Assembly (NCBI RefSeq): GCF_036322585.1
Contig: NZ_AP024600.1
Coordinates: 2,294,001 to 2,358,000 of the forward strand
From: Luteolibacter sp. LG18
GTDB taxonomy: Bacteria; Verrucomicrobiota; Verrucomicrobiia; Verrucomicrobiales; Akkermansiaceae
Direction: 5' to 3'
Length of the DNA: 64,000 nt
Positions 37,377 to 45,028 of the stretch are shown piece after piece. The first letter of the stretch is position 1, and each line of letters begins with the position of its first letter. Made by a program: the position numbers and the translations under genes. The notes under the pieces are model-generated. The model was not told the origin of the DNA, searched no databases, and saw nothing but the letters and a program-made list of their open reading frames with translations.

Positions 37377-37733
37377 ATGAGCAAGATCAACCGCAAGGAA
37401 ATCCGCCGTCGCGTGCACGCCCGCATCCGCAAGAAGGTTGCCGGCACGACCGAGCGCCCGCGCCTCGCCATCCATTACTCGAACCAGCACATCTACGCCC
37501 AGGTGATCGACGACACCGTCGGTCGCACCCTCGCCGCCGCGTCCACCATGGACAAGGAAGTGGAGAGCGCGTCCTCGAACGTCGCCTCCGCCCAGAAGGT
37601 GGGCAGCCTGATCGCCGAGCGCGCCAAGGCCGCCAACATCGGCACCGTGGTCTTCGACCGCGGTGGTCACCTCTACCACGGCAAGGTCAAGGCTCTCGCC
37701 GACGCGGCCCGTGAAGCCGGCCTCCAGTTCTAA
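37377..37733 (+). CDS. rplR: 50S ribosomal protein L18
   Basis: 5S rRNA binding protein. The 118-residue sequence has [79 protein letters not shown]. Normal length and order between rplF and rpsE. Confidence 0.96.
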   Translation: MSKINRKEIRRRVHARIRKKVAGTTERPRLAIHYSNQHIYAQVIDDTVGRTLAAASTMDKEVESASSNVASAQKVGSLIAERAKAANIGTVVFDRGGHLYHGKVKALADAAREAGLQF

Positions 37734-37750
37734 TCCCCAGACCGATCAAC

Positions 37751-38440
37751 GTGAGCAACGACAATACTCAACCTCAAGCAGGCGCTCCCGCCCCCGGCGG
37801 TAACTTCCGTGGCGGCCAGCGTGGCGGTCCTGGTGGACAGCGTGGCGGTTTCGGCGGTGGCCCGGGCGGCCAGCGTGGCGGTTTCGGCGGTGGCCCTGGT
37901 GGCGACCGTGGCCGTGGCCGTGGCCCGCGCCGTGACGACCGTGCCCAGCAGGAGTCCGATGGACCCCAGCTTGCTGAAAAGGTCGTCTTCATCAACCGAT
38001 GCGCCAAGGTCGTCAAGGGCGGCCGCCGCTTCAGCTTCTCCGCGCTCGTCGTTTCCGGCGACAAGGAAGGCAAAGTGGGTCTCGGTTTCGGCAAGGCCAA
38101 GGAAGTCGCCGACGCGATCAAGAAGGCCAGCGAGATCGCCAAGCGTTCGCTGAAGCCGATGAGCATCGTGGATGGCACCATCCCGCACGAAATCGTCGCC
38201 GAGTTCGGCGGCGGCAAGGTGCTCCTGAAGCCCGCCTCTCCGGGTACCGGCATCATCGCCGGTGGTGGCGTCCGCGCCGTCTGCGAAGCAGTCGGCATCC
38301 GTGACGTCCTCGCCAAGTCGATGGGCTCCTCCAACCACGCCAACGTGGTGCAGGCCACCCTGAAGGCTCTCTCCCAGCTCCGCACCCGCGATCAGGTCCT
38401 GTCCTCCCGCGGCAAGAAGAAAAAGGAAAAGGCCATCTGA
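37751..38440 (+). CDS. rpsE: 30S ribosomal protein S5 with N-terminal RGG-rich extension
   Basis: S5 lines the mRNA entry channel and affects fidelity. The canonical part starts near residue 75 ([44 protein letters not shown]) and ends with [31 protein letters not shown]. Before it lies an extension of about 70 residues containing four RGG boxes and an RGRGRG run, absent from the 167-residue E. coli protein. The start is GTG, 17 bp after rplR. A 33-bp tandem DNA repeat encodes the core of the extension. L30 (rpmD), usually next, is missing. Confidence 0.95.
   Translation: MSNDNTQPQAGAPAPGGNFRGGQRGGPGGQRGGFGGGPGGQRGGFGGGPGGDRGRGRGPRRDDRAQQESDGPQLAEKVVFINRCAKVVKGGRRFSFSALVVSGDKEGKVGLGFGKAKEVADAIKKASEIAKRSLKPMSIVDGTIPHEIVAEFGGGKVLLKPASPGTGIIAGGGVRAVCEAVGIRDVLAKSMGSSNHANVVQATLKALSQLRTRDQVLSSRGKKKKEKAI
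37828..37912 (+). repeat. 33-bp tandem repeat inside rpsE
   Basis: Two full copies (37828-37860 and 37861-37893) and a partial third, coding for Gly-Gln/Asp-Arg-Gly-rich 11-residue units of the S5 extension. The copies differ at a few mostly silent positions, which suggests duplication followed by drift under selection for the protein sequence. Confidence 0.8.
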
Positions 38441-38472
38441 GCCGGATTTCCCATCCCAACTTCCACTAGGAA

Positions 38473-38919
38473 ATGAAACTTCACGAACTCAAGCCGAACA
38501 AAGGTGCCAAGCACCGGGTCAAGCGCCTCGGTTGCGGCGAAAGCTCCGGCCACGGCAAGACCTCGGGCAAGGGCAACAAGGGCCAGCGTGCCCGCTCCGG
38601 CGGCTCCGTCCGCGTGGGCTTCGAAGGCGGCCAGATGCCGATCCATCGTCGCCTTCCCAAGAAGGGCTTCAACAACTACGAATTCCGCGACGTCGTCGCG
38701 GTGGTGAACCTCAACGACCTCGAGGAGAACTTCGATGATGGCGCCGTCGTCACCGAGGAAGTCCTCCGCGCCGCGGGTTTCATCAACGGCCGTTATGACA
38801 AGGTGAAACTCCTTGGCACCGGCACTCTCACCAAGAAGCTCACCATCACCGTTTGCGCGGTGAGTGCTTCCGCCCGTGAGAAGGTTGAGAAGGCCGGTGG
38901 CACCGTCACGGTTGCCTGA
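38473..38919 (+). CDS. rplO: 50S ribosomal protein L15
   Basis: Late-assembly 23S rRNA binding protein. The 148-residue protein has MKLHELKPNKGAKHRVKRLGCGESSGHGKTSGKGNKGQRARSGG, FEGGQMPIHRRLPKKGF and the C-terminal VSASAREKVEKAGGTV. It follows rpsE after 32 bp with no rpmD between. Confidence 0.96.
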   Translation: MKLHELKPNKGAKHRVKRLGCGESSGHGKTSGKGNKGQRARSGGSVRVGFEGGQMPIHRRLPKKGFNNYEFRDVVAVVNLNDLEENFDDGAVVTEEVLRAAGFINGRYDKVKLLGTGTLTKKLTITVCAVSASAREKVEKAGGTVTVA

Positions 38920-38952
38920 GGCGTTCCCGCATCACATCCTGTTTCTCTCCGG

Positions 38953-38978
38953 TGAGGAAGCGCTTGCGCGCTTCCTCA
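38953..38978. promoter_or_regulatory. perfect hairpin between rplO and secY
   Basis: An 11-bp perfect stem (38953-38963 against 38968-38978) with a TTGC loop. No U-tract follows, so full termination is unlikely. It could be an attenuator or an mRNA processing or stabilising hairpin that sets ribosomal against secY-adk-map expression. Confidence 0.55.
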
Positions 38979-38991
38979 TCGTATTTATAAA
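38964..38991 (+). promoter_or_regulatory. possible internal promoter for secY-adk-map
   Basis: TATAAA (38986-38991) lies 16 bp after TTGCGC (38964-38969), in the longest spacer of the cluster (96 bp). The -10 box is good and the -35 box poor; the latter overlaps the hairpin loop. Confidence 0.25.
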
Positions 38992-39015
38992 CCGCGCGTC
39001 CATTTTCCCCTGCCC

Positions 39016-40518
39016 ATGATTTCTGCGTTTGCCAACACCTGGCGGATCCCCGAGCTCCGCGACCGCATCCTCTTCACGCTGGCGATGATCATCATCGTCC
39101 GTCTCGGCGTCCACATCACCCTTCCGGGGGTGGATGGCACCGTGATCAAGGCCTACATGGATGCGCAGAGCAAGGCGGACCCCTCGAACCCGGCCGGTGG
39201 CCTCAATGCCATGTTGGCGGTGTTCTCGGGTGGTGGCCTGCAACAGGCGGGCGTGTTCGCGCTCGGCATCATGCCTTACATTTCCGCCTCGATCATGATC
39301 CAGCTCATGACCGCGGTGGTGCCGAAGCTGGCCCGCCTGTCCCGTGAGGACGGCGGCCGCCAGAAGATCACCCAGTTCACCCGCTACATGACGATCGTCA
39401 TCGCGCTGGTGCAGGGTTTCTTCGTGGCCCGCACGCTGACGCATCCGGCGTCAATGCCCTACCTGAGCGGCATTGAGAAATACGGCGTTCTGGTCCGCGA
39501 CCAGTCCATGTTGTGGTACGCGCTGGTGACCGCCACGGTGGTGGCCGGCACCATGCTGCTGATGTGGATCGGCGACCAGATCACCGACCGCGGCATCGGC
39601 AACGGGACCTCGGTGATCATCACCGTGAACATCGTTTCCTCGCTGCCCGGCGCTCTGATCCAGGCATGGCACTTCTTCGTCACCGGCAAGGACGTGAGCC
39701 CCTTCAACTCGTGGAAGATGCTGCTCATGATCGTCATGCTGCTGGTGGTCATCGCGGGCACCATCGCCCTGACCCAGGCCCAGCGCCGCATCGCGGTGCA
39801 ATACGCGAAGCGGGTTGTGGGCCGGAAGCAGTTCGGCGGCCAGACCCAGTATCTCCCGCTGAAGGTGAACTACGCGGGGGTGATGCCGATCATCTTCGCC
39901 ACGGCGGTGCTTTCGCTGCCGCCGATGATGCTGAAGTGGATGTTCCCGACTCAGAAGTGGTCCCTCAAGATCTATGAGGCCCTGACCGGCGGTGGCACCT
40001 GGTACTACGTCCTCGGTGCGATCTTCATCTTCTTCTTCTCCTACTTCTGGGTGGCGACCATGTTCCAGCCGTCCCAGATCTCCGAAGACCTCAAGCGCAA
40101 CGGTGGCTACGTCCCGGGCGTGCGCCCCGGCAAGCCGACGGCCGAGTTCCTCGACTTCACGATGACCCGCCTGACCTTCGCGGGGGCGATCTTCCTCACG
40201 TTGATCTTCATCCTGCCGGTGGTGGTGGGCGCGGTGGTGAACCTCCCGCCGAGCTCCCCGGTGCTGCACTTCTTCGGCGGCACCAGCCTGTTGATCCTCG
40301 TCGGCGTGGTGCTGGACGTGATGCGCCAGGTGGAAACCCACCTGATCCAGAAGCACTACGACGGCTTCCTTCGCAAGGGCAAGATCAAGGGTCGCTACGA
40401 CCGCCTGGCCCAGACCGGTGCGGCTGCTTCCAAGGTGGCGCTGGTTTACCTGTGGACGGTAATCGCCGTGCTGGTGGTCTTCGGCACCGCTGTCTGGATC
40501 TACAACCGGGGTCACTGA
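39016..40518 (+). CDS. secY: preprotein translocase subunit SecY
   Basis: Channel subunit of the Sec translocon in the inner membrane. The 500-residue protein has about ten membrane segments and the family signatures: RLGVHITLPGVD near the start, GIMPYISASIMIQLMTAVVP (helix 2 region), GIGNGTSVIITVNI, YLPLKVNYAGVMPIIFATAVLSLP and PSQISEDLKRNGGYVPGVRPGKPT. It is longer than the E. coli protein (443), mainly from loop insertions. It stands in its normal place after rplO and nine bases before adk. Confidence 0.97.
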   Translation: MISAFANTWRIPELRDRILFTLAMIIIVRLGVHITLPGVDGTVIKAYMDAQSKADPSNPAGGLNAMLAVFSGGGLQQAGVFALGIMPYISASIMIQLMTAVVPKLARLSREDGGRQKITQFTRYMTIVIALVQGFFVARTLTHPASMPYLSGIEKYGVLVRDQSMLWYALVTATVVAGTMLLMWIGDQITDRGIGNGTSVIITVNIVSSLPGALIQAWHFFVTGKDVSPFNSWKMLLMIVMLLVVIAGTIALTQAQRRIAVQYAKRVVGRKQFGGQTQYLPLKVNYAGVMPIIFATAVLSLPPMMLKWMFPTQKWSLKIYEALTGGGTWYYVLGAIFIFFFSYFWVATMFQPSQISEDLKRNGGYVPGVRPGKPTAEFLDFTMTRLTFAGAIFLTLIFILPVVVGAVVNLPPSSPVLHFFGGTSLLILVGVVLDVMRQVETHLIQKHYDGFLRKGKIKGRYDRLAQTGAAASKVALVYLWTVIAVLVVFGTAVWIYNRGH

Positions 40519-40527
40519 TCCAAGGTT

Positions 40528-41178
40528 ATGCCCCTCCGTGTTGTGCTCCTCGGTCCTCCCGCCTCCGGGAAGGGGACCCAGGGGCGCAGGCTCGCCGAGG
40601 CCGCCGGAGTCGCTTACTTGAGCACCGGTGCGCTGCTGCGCGAGGCGGTGGAGGAGTTGACTCCGCTGGGCCTCCAGGCGAAGCCGATCCTCGACCGGGG
40701 CGGCTATCTGCCGGACGACCTGATGTGCGGTATTCTCGGCGAGTGGCTGGCTCGCCACCCCGATGGCTGGGTGCTCGACGGGTTTCCCCGCAGCGTTCCC
40801 CAGGCCGAATTCCTCGAGCGCTGGCTCGGCGACCACGATCAAGCCCTTGACCGGGTGATCGCCCTCGACGTGCCGATGGAGGAACTGCTCCACCGAATTC
40901 AGGCCCGGGTGGAGTGCCCCGAGTGCCGCTGGAGCGGCCAAGCGACGCAGGCTTCCGGCGACCGTTGCCCGGTGTGCGGTAGCACGGTTTCGCGCCGCGA
41001 GGACGACGATGAGGAGAACTTCCGCAGCCGTCACGCCGCCTACTCGCGCTACACGTTGCCGCTGGTGGATTTCTATGACCAGCGCGGCCTCCTGAGCCAT
41101 CAAAACGCCACGGCTTCCGCCGACGAGGTGGCCGGAGTGATTCACCGTCTCTTTTTCCCTTCCGCAGTGTCCGGTTGA
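40528..41178 (+). CDS. adk: adenylate kinase with zinc-type lid
   Basis: Interconverts ATP plus AMP and two ADP. The 216-residue protein has the P-loop GPPASGKGTQ (9-18), GFPRS (85-89) and a lid with four cysteines (CPEC at 130-133 and CPVC at 147-150) expected to bind zinc. RREDDDEENFRSRHAAY supplies the lid and core arginines. The usual STGD motif at the AMP site reads STGA (32-35), a departure from most adenylate kinases that might shift nucleotide preference. Position between secY and map is the classical one. Confidence 0.92.
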   Translation: MPLRVVLLGPPASGKGTQGRRLAEAAGVAYLSTGALLREAVEELTPLGLQAKPILDRGGYLPDDLMCGILGEWLARHPDGWVLDGFPRSVPQAEFLERWLGDHDQALDRVIALDVPMEELLHRIQARVECPECRWSGQATQASGDRCPVCGSTVSRREDDDEENFRSRHAAYSRYTLPLVDFYDQRGLLSHQNATASADEVAGVIHRLFFPSAVSG

Positions 41179-41221
41179 ATTTCCGGGCGCTCGCCTCCAT
41201 TCTTTTCCACGACCTTTTCCC

Positions 41222-42001
41222 ATGGCCCGCCACAACCGCATTCCGATCAAGTCCGCCCGCGAAATCGACAAGATGCGCGAAGCAGGGCGAGCCGCCTCCG
41301 AGGTGCTTCAGGAGCTGGCGAAAGCGATCGAGCCTGGACGTACCACCGGTGAGATCGACAAACTGGCGGCCGATCTGATCGCGAAGCAGGACGGTCGTAG
41401 CGCTTTTCTTGGCTACCGTGGTTTCCCGGGCCAAACTTGCATCTCGGTGAACGAGGAGGTTGTTCATGGTATCGGTGGCGCACGCCGCATCCAACCGGGT
41501 GACATCGTCAAGATCGACGTAGGCGTCATCAAGGGCGGCTTCATCGGCGACAATGCCACCACCGTGATCGCCGGAGACGTCCCTGCGGAAACCAAGCGCC
41601 TGCTGGCCGCGACCGAGCAATCCCTTTACGAAGCGATCGCCTGGGCCCGCCCCGGCAAGCGCCTGTTCGACCTCTGCGGTGCGGTGGAGGATTACGTGAA
41701 GCCGCTGGGATTCACGGTGGTTCGTGAGTTCGTCGGTCATGGCGTGGGGCGAAATCTCCATGAGGAGCCCCAGGTCCCGAACTACCGCCCGAACGGCAAA
41801 AGTCCGATCCTGATGCCAGGCATGACTCTCGCCATCGAGCCAATGGTGAACGCCGGGCGTCCCGGCGTGCGCTACCTTGAGGACGGCTGGACGGTGATCA
41901 CCGAGGATCGCTTGTTGTCCGCTCACTTTGAGCACACCGTGCTCATCACCGATGGTGAGCCGGAGATCCTCACTTGGCGTCCACGCGAGACCTTCGTGTG
42001 A
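41222..42001 (+). CDS. map: methionine aminopeptidase, type I
   Basis: Removes the initiator methionine from new proteins. The 259-residue enzyme has all five metal ligands: D99 and D110 (KIDVGVIKGGFIGDNATTV), H173 (FVGHGVGR), E206 (LAIEPMVN) and E237 (HFEHTVLIT). Substrate-site H82 is in VVHGIG. Type I, without an N-terminal zinc finger. It ends the ribosomal cluster: infA, rpmJ, rpsM and rpsK, which often follow, are not here. Confidence 0.97.
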   Translation: MARHNRIPIKSAREIDKMREAGRAASEVLQELAKAIEPGRTTGEIDKLAADLIAKQDGRSAFLGYRGFPGQTCISVNEEVVHGIGGARRIQPGDIVKIDVGVIKGGFIGDNATTVIAGDVPAETKRLLAATEQSLYEAIAWARPGKRLFDLCGAVEDYVKPLGFTVVREFVGHGVGRNLHEEPQVPNYRPNGKSPILMPGMTLAIEPMVNAGRPGVRYLEDGWTVITEDRLLSAHFEHTVLITDGEPEILTWRPRETFV

Positions 42002-42029
42002 TTGGAATCAAAGCGGGCCACCTCAGGAT

Positions 42030-42887
42030 GTGAAGGCATTCGCGTTGCTGCTGGTTTGTTTCGTGGTCGCCGGGGCCTCTCCGGTGAAGGCGCTTGAATG
42101 GCCGCTCAAATATGAGGTGGAGGAGGGCACCGTCTCGCCTGATGGCCGTTTTGGCATTATCGTTTTTCACGGGGAAATTTCGCCGGATGGTGAAATCGAG
42201 GGGCTGGACGAAGCCAATTATCTCGCCGACTTGAAAACGCGGCAGGTGGTGGGCAGGATCCGCGGGTCGTCTTACTTTTGGCCTCACAACCGGGTTTCCT
42301 TGAACGCGGTGTGGTCGCCGGATTCCTCCCGGTGCGTGGTTCTCTATCATCGCCGGTGGTGGTTCGAGGGCATTGAATTGCTGGAGATCGGGCCTTCGCG
42401 GATGAAACAGACCAATCTTCGGGGCGAGGTCAGGGACAGTTTGCTCAAGGCGGGCAAGGATCTCGAGGGAGGAGCAGTGGCCCACTTTGACGGGTGCCTC
42501 GTCCGGATAGGCTGTTTGGCGGACGACAATCCCAAGGCGTTCGAAGACCGTGAGACCCATCGCGTGTTTTTCACCGGAACATACGATTGCAAGGCCCGTG
42601 GCTGGCTTTCCGCCGATGTTCGACCGGTGACATTGAGTCAGTTCGATGCTCTGTTGGAAGTGGTGTCTTCATGGCAAACCGGTCCGGAAGAGCAGTCGTT
42701 CACGCCGGATCAACGGTTGAACGCGGTGTATCAGGCCCTGAGGGCGATCGGGCCCGTGCGGCGATTTTCCACGCTGAGGTCGCAGCAACGCGCATGGCTC
42801 GCCAGCGTGGGCCCCCCGGAGAAGAGGAGACGCGTCCAAGTGGAAGCCCGGATCGCGGCGCTGGAGAGGAGCCTTTGGACTCGTTGA
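42030..42887 (+). CDS. exported protein of unknown function with LprI-like C-terminus
   Basis: A 285-residue protein read from a GTG at 42030, which begins the signal-like segment KAFALLLVCFVVAGASPVKA. The ATG two bases earlier is followed at once by a stop, and the frame's longer upstream version overlaps map. The middle (residues about 20-210) is beta-rich with WSPDSSRCVVLYHRRWW, reminiscent of a propeller-type blade. The last 60 residues (DQRLNAVYQALRAIGPVRRFSTLRSQQRAWL) resemble the LprI/DUF1311 repeat, with its helical L-x-x-x-Y and QRAWL pattern but without the usual cysteines. Function is unknown. It begins 28 bp after map and may be on its transcript. Confidence 0.7.
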   Translation: MKAFALLLVCFVVAGASPVKALEWPLKYEVEEGTVSPDGRFGIIVFHGEISPDGEIEGLDEANYLADLKTRQVVGRIRGSSYFWPHNRVSLNAVWSPDSSRCVVLYHRRWWFEGIELLEIGPSRMKQTNLRGEVRDSLLKAGKDLEGGAVAHFDGCLVRIGCLADDNPKAFEDRETHRVFFTGTYDCKARGWLSADVRPVTLSQFDALLEVVSSWQTGPEEQSFTPDQRLNAVYQALRAIGPVRRFSTLRSQQRAWLASVGPPEKRRRVQVEARIAALERSLWTR

Positions 42888-42977
42888 TTTCTCAACCGGG
42901 TACAGAGGTGTCCCATTGGAAACCGCCTGCCATTTCCCATTTGCCGGGGGGAGAGTGGGTCGTTAGACAAATGGCCC

Positions 42978-43529
42978 ATGTCGATTTCAAATTGGATGTC
43001 CTGGGAGGGTGGTGTGGATCTGGTGGCCGTGACGGATCCGTCGCTGGCGATGCCGAACGTGATCGTGCATGTCGCCCGGGTGGTACACACGCCGGTGGGT
43101 TCCGCGCCGGCGGGCATGATCTTCTGGCAGCCGGATGCGAATGCCGCTCCGGTGGTGATGGGCTTCATCAGCCCGAACCCGGTGGTCGGCGCTTATTTCG
43201 GTCCGAAGATTTTCGCGGGCACGCCGTTCGAGCAGGCACCGGTTCTCGATGCCGAGATCACGGTGCGCGGCGAAGGGGACCAGGCGACCGCCCGTGTGGT
43301 GGTGGGCGGTCACGTGTTCGAAACCGCCCTCGGCGGGCTCGGTGAGGCGGAGCTCATCTCCCGTGACCCCGCTCCGACCGCGCCCTTCCATCAGCAGGGA
43401 CTGGAGCGGGTGGCCGCGACGGCCACGCTGACGGTCGATGGCAACGAGGTGAATGTGATCGTCCCGCCGGTGGGCATTTCCGGCGGTCCGGCGGCGGTCT
43501 TCTCGCCGAACGGGCTCTACGCCCGCTGA
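42978..43529 (+). CDS. hypothetical beta-rich protein
   Basis: A 183-residue protein with no membrane segment and no recognised family. It is rich in Val, Ala, Gly and Pro and looks all-beta: MPNVIVHVARVVHTPVGSAPAGMIFWQPD and ATATLTVDGNEVNVIVPPVG. The start is not certain; the ATG at 42978 has no Shine-Dalgarno sequence, and a GTG at about codon 13 is also possible. It lies between the LprI-like gene and rodA on the same strand. Reading-frame length and composition support a real gene, but function is unknown. Confidence 0.65.
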   Translation: MSISNWMSWEGGVDLVAVTDPSLAMPNVIVHVARVVHTPVGSAPAGMIFWQPDANAAPVVMGFISPNPVVGAYFGPKIFAGTPFEQAPVLDAEITVRGEGDQATARVVVGGHVFETALGGLGEAELISRDPAPTAPFHQQGLERVAATATLTVDGNEVNVIVPPVGISGGPAAVFSPNGLYAR

Positions 43530-43607
43530 TTCGAAATTCCCGCGGAATGTTTCCACGCCCGCCTTGCGTTGGCGGGCGTGGCCGGTATCGTGGCGCTCCC
43601 GCCCACG

Positions 43608-44801
43608 ATGACACCGTTTCTCCGCAAATTGCTCGGTATGAACTGGGTGCTCGTGCTGGTCATGTACGGGCTCCTGATCTTCGGCCTGTTCATGGTCGAA
43701 AGCGCCGCCCGCCACCTGTCCTATCCGGCGGCGATGCATGACAAGTTCGCTCACGCCGGGCTGTACTACGCCCACATGGACAAGCAGTGGATCGCGATCG
43801 GCAGCGTCGCGTTCTTCGCCGCGGCGTTCGTGAATTACCGCTGGATCCGCTGGCTCGGCATCCCGGTCTACATGGCCAGCTTGGTCCTGATGCTGGTGGC
43901 CATGAAGCAGGAGACGGCGGTCCACCAGATCACGCTCGGGCCGCTGACCTTCCAGCCCGCCCAGCTCGGGATCTTCTCCGGTATCCTGATGATCTCGTGG
44001 CTGATCCAGGATCTGCCGAAGCTGCACCGGATGTTCGCTTCACCCATCGCACGCATCGGCATCATCGGCATCGTCTCGGCGATTCCGTTCCTGCTGGTGA
44101 TGAAGATGGGGGACATGGGGTCCGCGCTGGTGTGGATCCCGGTGATCGTGGTCGCGCTGGTGGTAGCCGGGGTACCGTTCCGCTACCTGTCATTCATGAC
44201 TTTCGTCAGCCTCGGGCTGTTGCCGATGATTTACTTCGTCGCGCTGCCGCTGGTGTCGAAGCGCGGTCCGGAGCGTATCGATCTCTGGCTGCGGATGCTT
44301 CAGGGCCGCGAGGTCGACAAGAACGGCGACGCCTACGCGCCCTACTACGTCTCCATGGCGATCGGCAAATCCGGCTGGAAGGGCGTCGGTTGGAACGCCA
44401 CCGCCGACAAGGGCTCGTTGCACGCCCGCAAGCTGATCCCCTGGGAAACGGCCCACAACGACTACATCTTCGGCGTGATCGGGGAGGAGCTCGGTTTCCG
44501 CGGCAGCCTGCTGCTGATCACCGCCTTCGCGCTGCTGTTGATCCAGTGTCTATTCATCGCCTTCTACAGTAAGGACACCTCCGGGCGGCTATTGGTGTGT
44601 CTGGTGGTCGCCCTGTTCTTCTCCCACATCTTCGAGAACATCGGAATGGACGTGCTGCTGCTGCCGATCACCGGCATTCCGCTGCCGCTGGTCAGCTACT
44701 CCGGCACGTTCGTGATCATCTGCATGTTCCTGCTCGGTCTGGTGCAGAGCGTCTGGATCCACCGCAACGACGGGGTCGAGGAAGAGCCGGTGGAGGCTTG
44801 A
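43608..44801 (+). CDS. rodA: FtsW/RodA/SpoVE-family glycosyltransferase, probably RodA
   Basis: A 397-residue polytopic membrane protein of the SEDS family, which polymerises glycan strands of peptidoglycan together with a class B penicillin-binding protein. About ten membrane segments are visible. The family hallmark at the C-terminal side is present: GWNATADKGSLHARKLIPWETAHNDYIFGVIGEELGF, then FEN-IGMDVLLLPITGIPLPLVSYSG. RodA rather than FtsW is favoured by a nearby bifunctional penicillin-binding protein gene and absence of division genes, which is weak evidence. The ATG at 43608 is chosen over a TTG 13 codons upstream that lies in a hairpin. Confidence 0.88.
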   Translation: MTPFLRKLLGMNWVLVLVMYGLLIFGLFMVESAARHLSYPAAMHDKFAHAGLYYAHMDKQWIAIGSVAFFAAAFVNYRWIRWLGIPVYMASLVLMLVAMKQETAVHQITLGPLTFQPAQLGIFSGILMISWLIQDLPKLHRMFASPIARIGIIGIVSAIPFLLVMKMGDMGSALVWIPVIVVALVVAGVPFRYLSFMTFVSLGLLPMIYFVALPLVSKRGPERIDLWLRMLQGREVDKNGDAYAPYYVSMAIGKSGWKGVGWNATADKGSLHARKLIPWETAHNDYIFGVIGEELGFRGSLLLITAFALLLIQCLFIAFYSKDTSGRLLVCLVVALFFSHIFENIGMDVLLLPITGIPLPLVSYSGTFVIICMFLLGLVQSVWIHRNDGVEEEPVEA

Positions 44802-44817
44802 ACCTCTTGGGGAGTTG

Positions 44818-45022
44818 AGCCTTCAGGCGAGGAAGGTCTTCCGGGAGGCGGAGGCCTGAAAGTTTGCTGGTTTTCAGTGTTCAGTTTTCAGGACGAGAAG
44901 ACACGCGTTCGCCGATCGGATGCAGCAAACTCGCGCTCTTCCTTTTTGCGTATTTTGCGCCTCTTTGCGGCTCAGATATCGAGGGCCTCCACTTCCCGGA
45001 AGACATTCCTCGCCTGAAGGCT
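44818..45022. repeat. 205-bp element bounded by 39-bp inverted repeats
   Basis: Arms 44818-44856 and 44984-45022 are inverted copies matching at 36 of 39 positions, around a 127-bp centre. The centre holds a second nested pair (AGTTTGCTG at about 44861 and CAGCAAACT at about 44923) and a TTTTTGCG/TTTTGCGCC/CTTTGCGG series. It fills the gap between convergent rodA and pbpC, ending six bases before the pbpC stop. There is no obvious target-site duplication. It could be a miniature inverted-repeat element or a large bidirectional terminator-like structure. Confidence 0.75.
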
Positions 45023-45028
45023 CTACTT

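Noticed and set aside
43554..43581. GC-rich hairpin before rodA
   Set aside because: The arms need a one-base bulge and there is no U-tract. It could be chance in GC-rich DNA, so it is not listed as a terminator.
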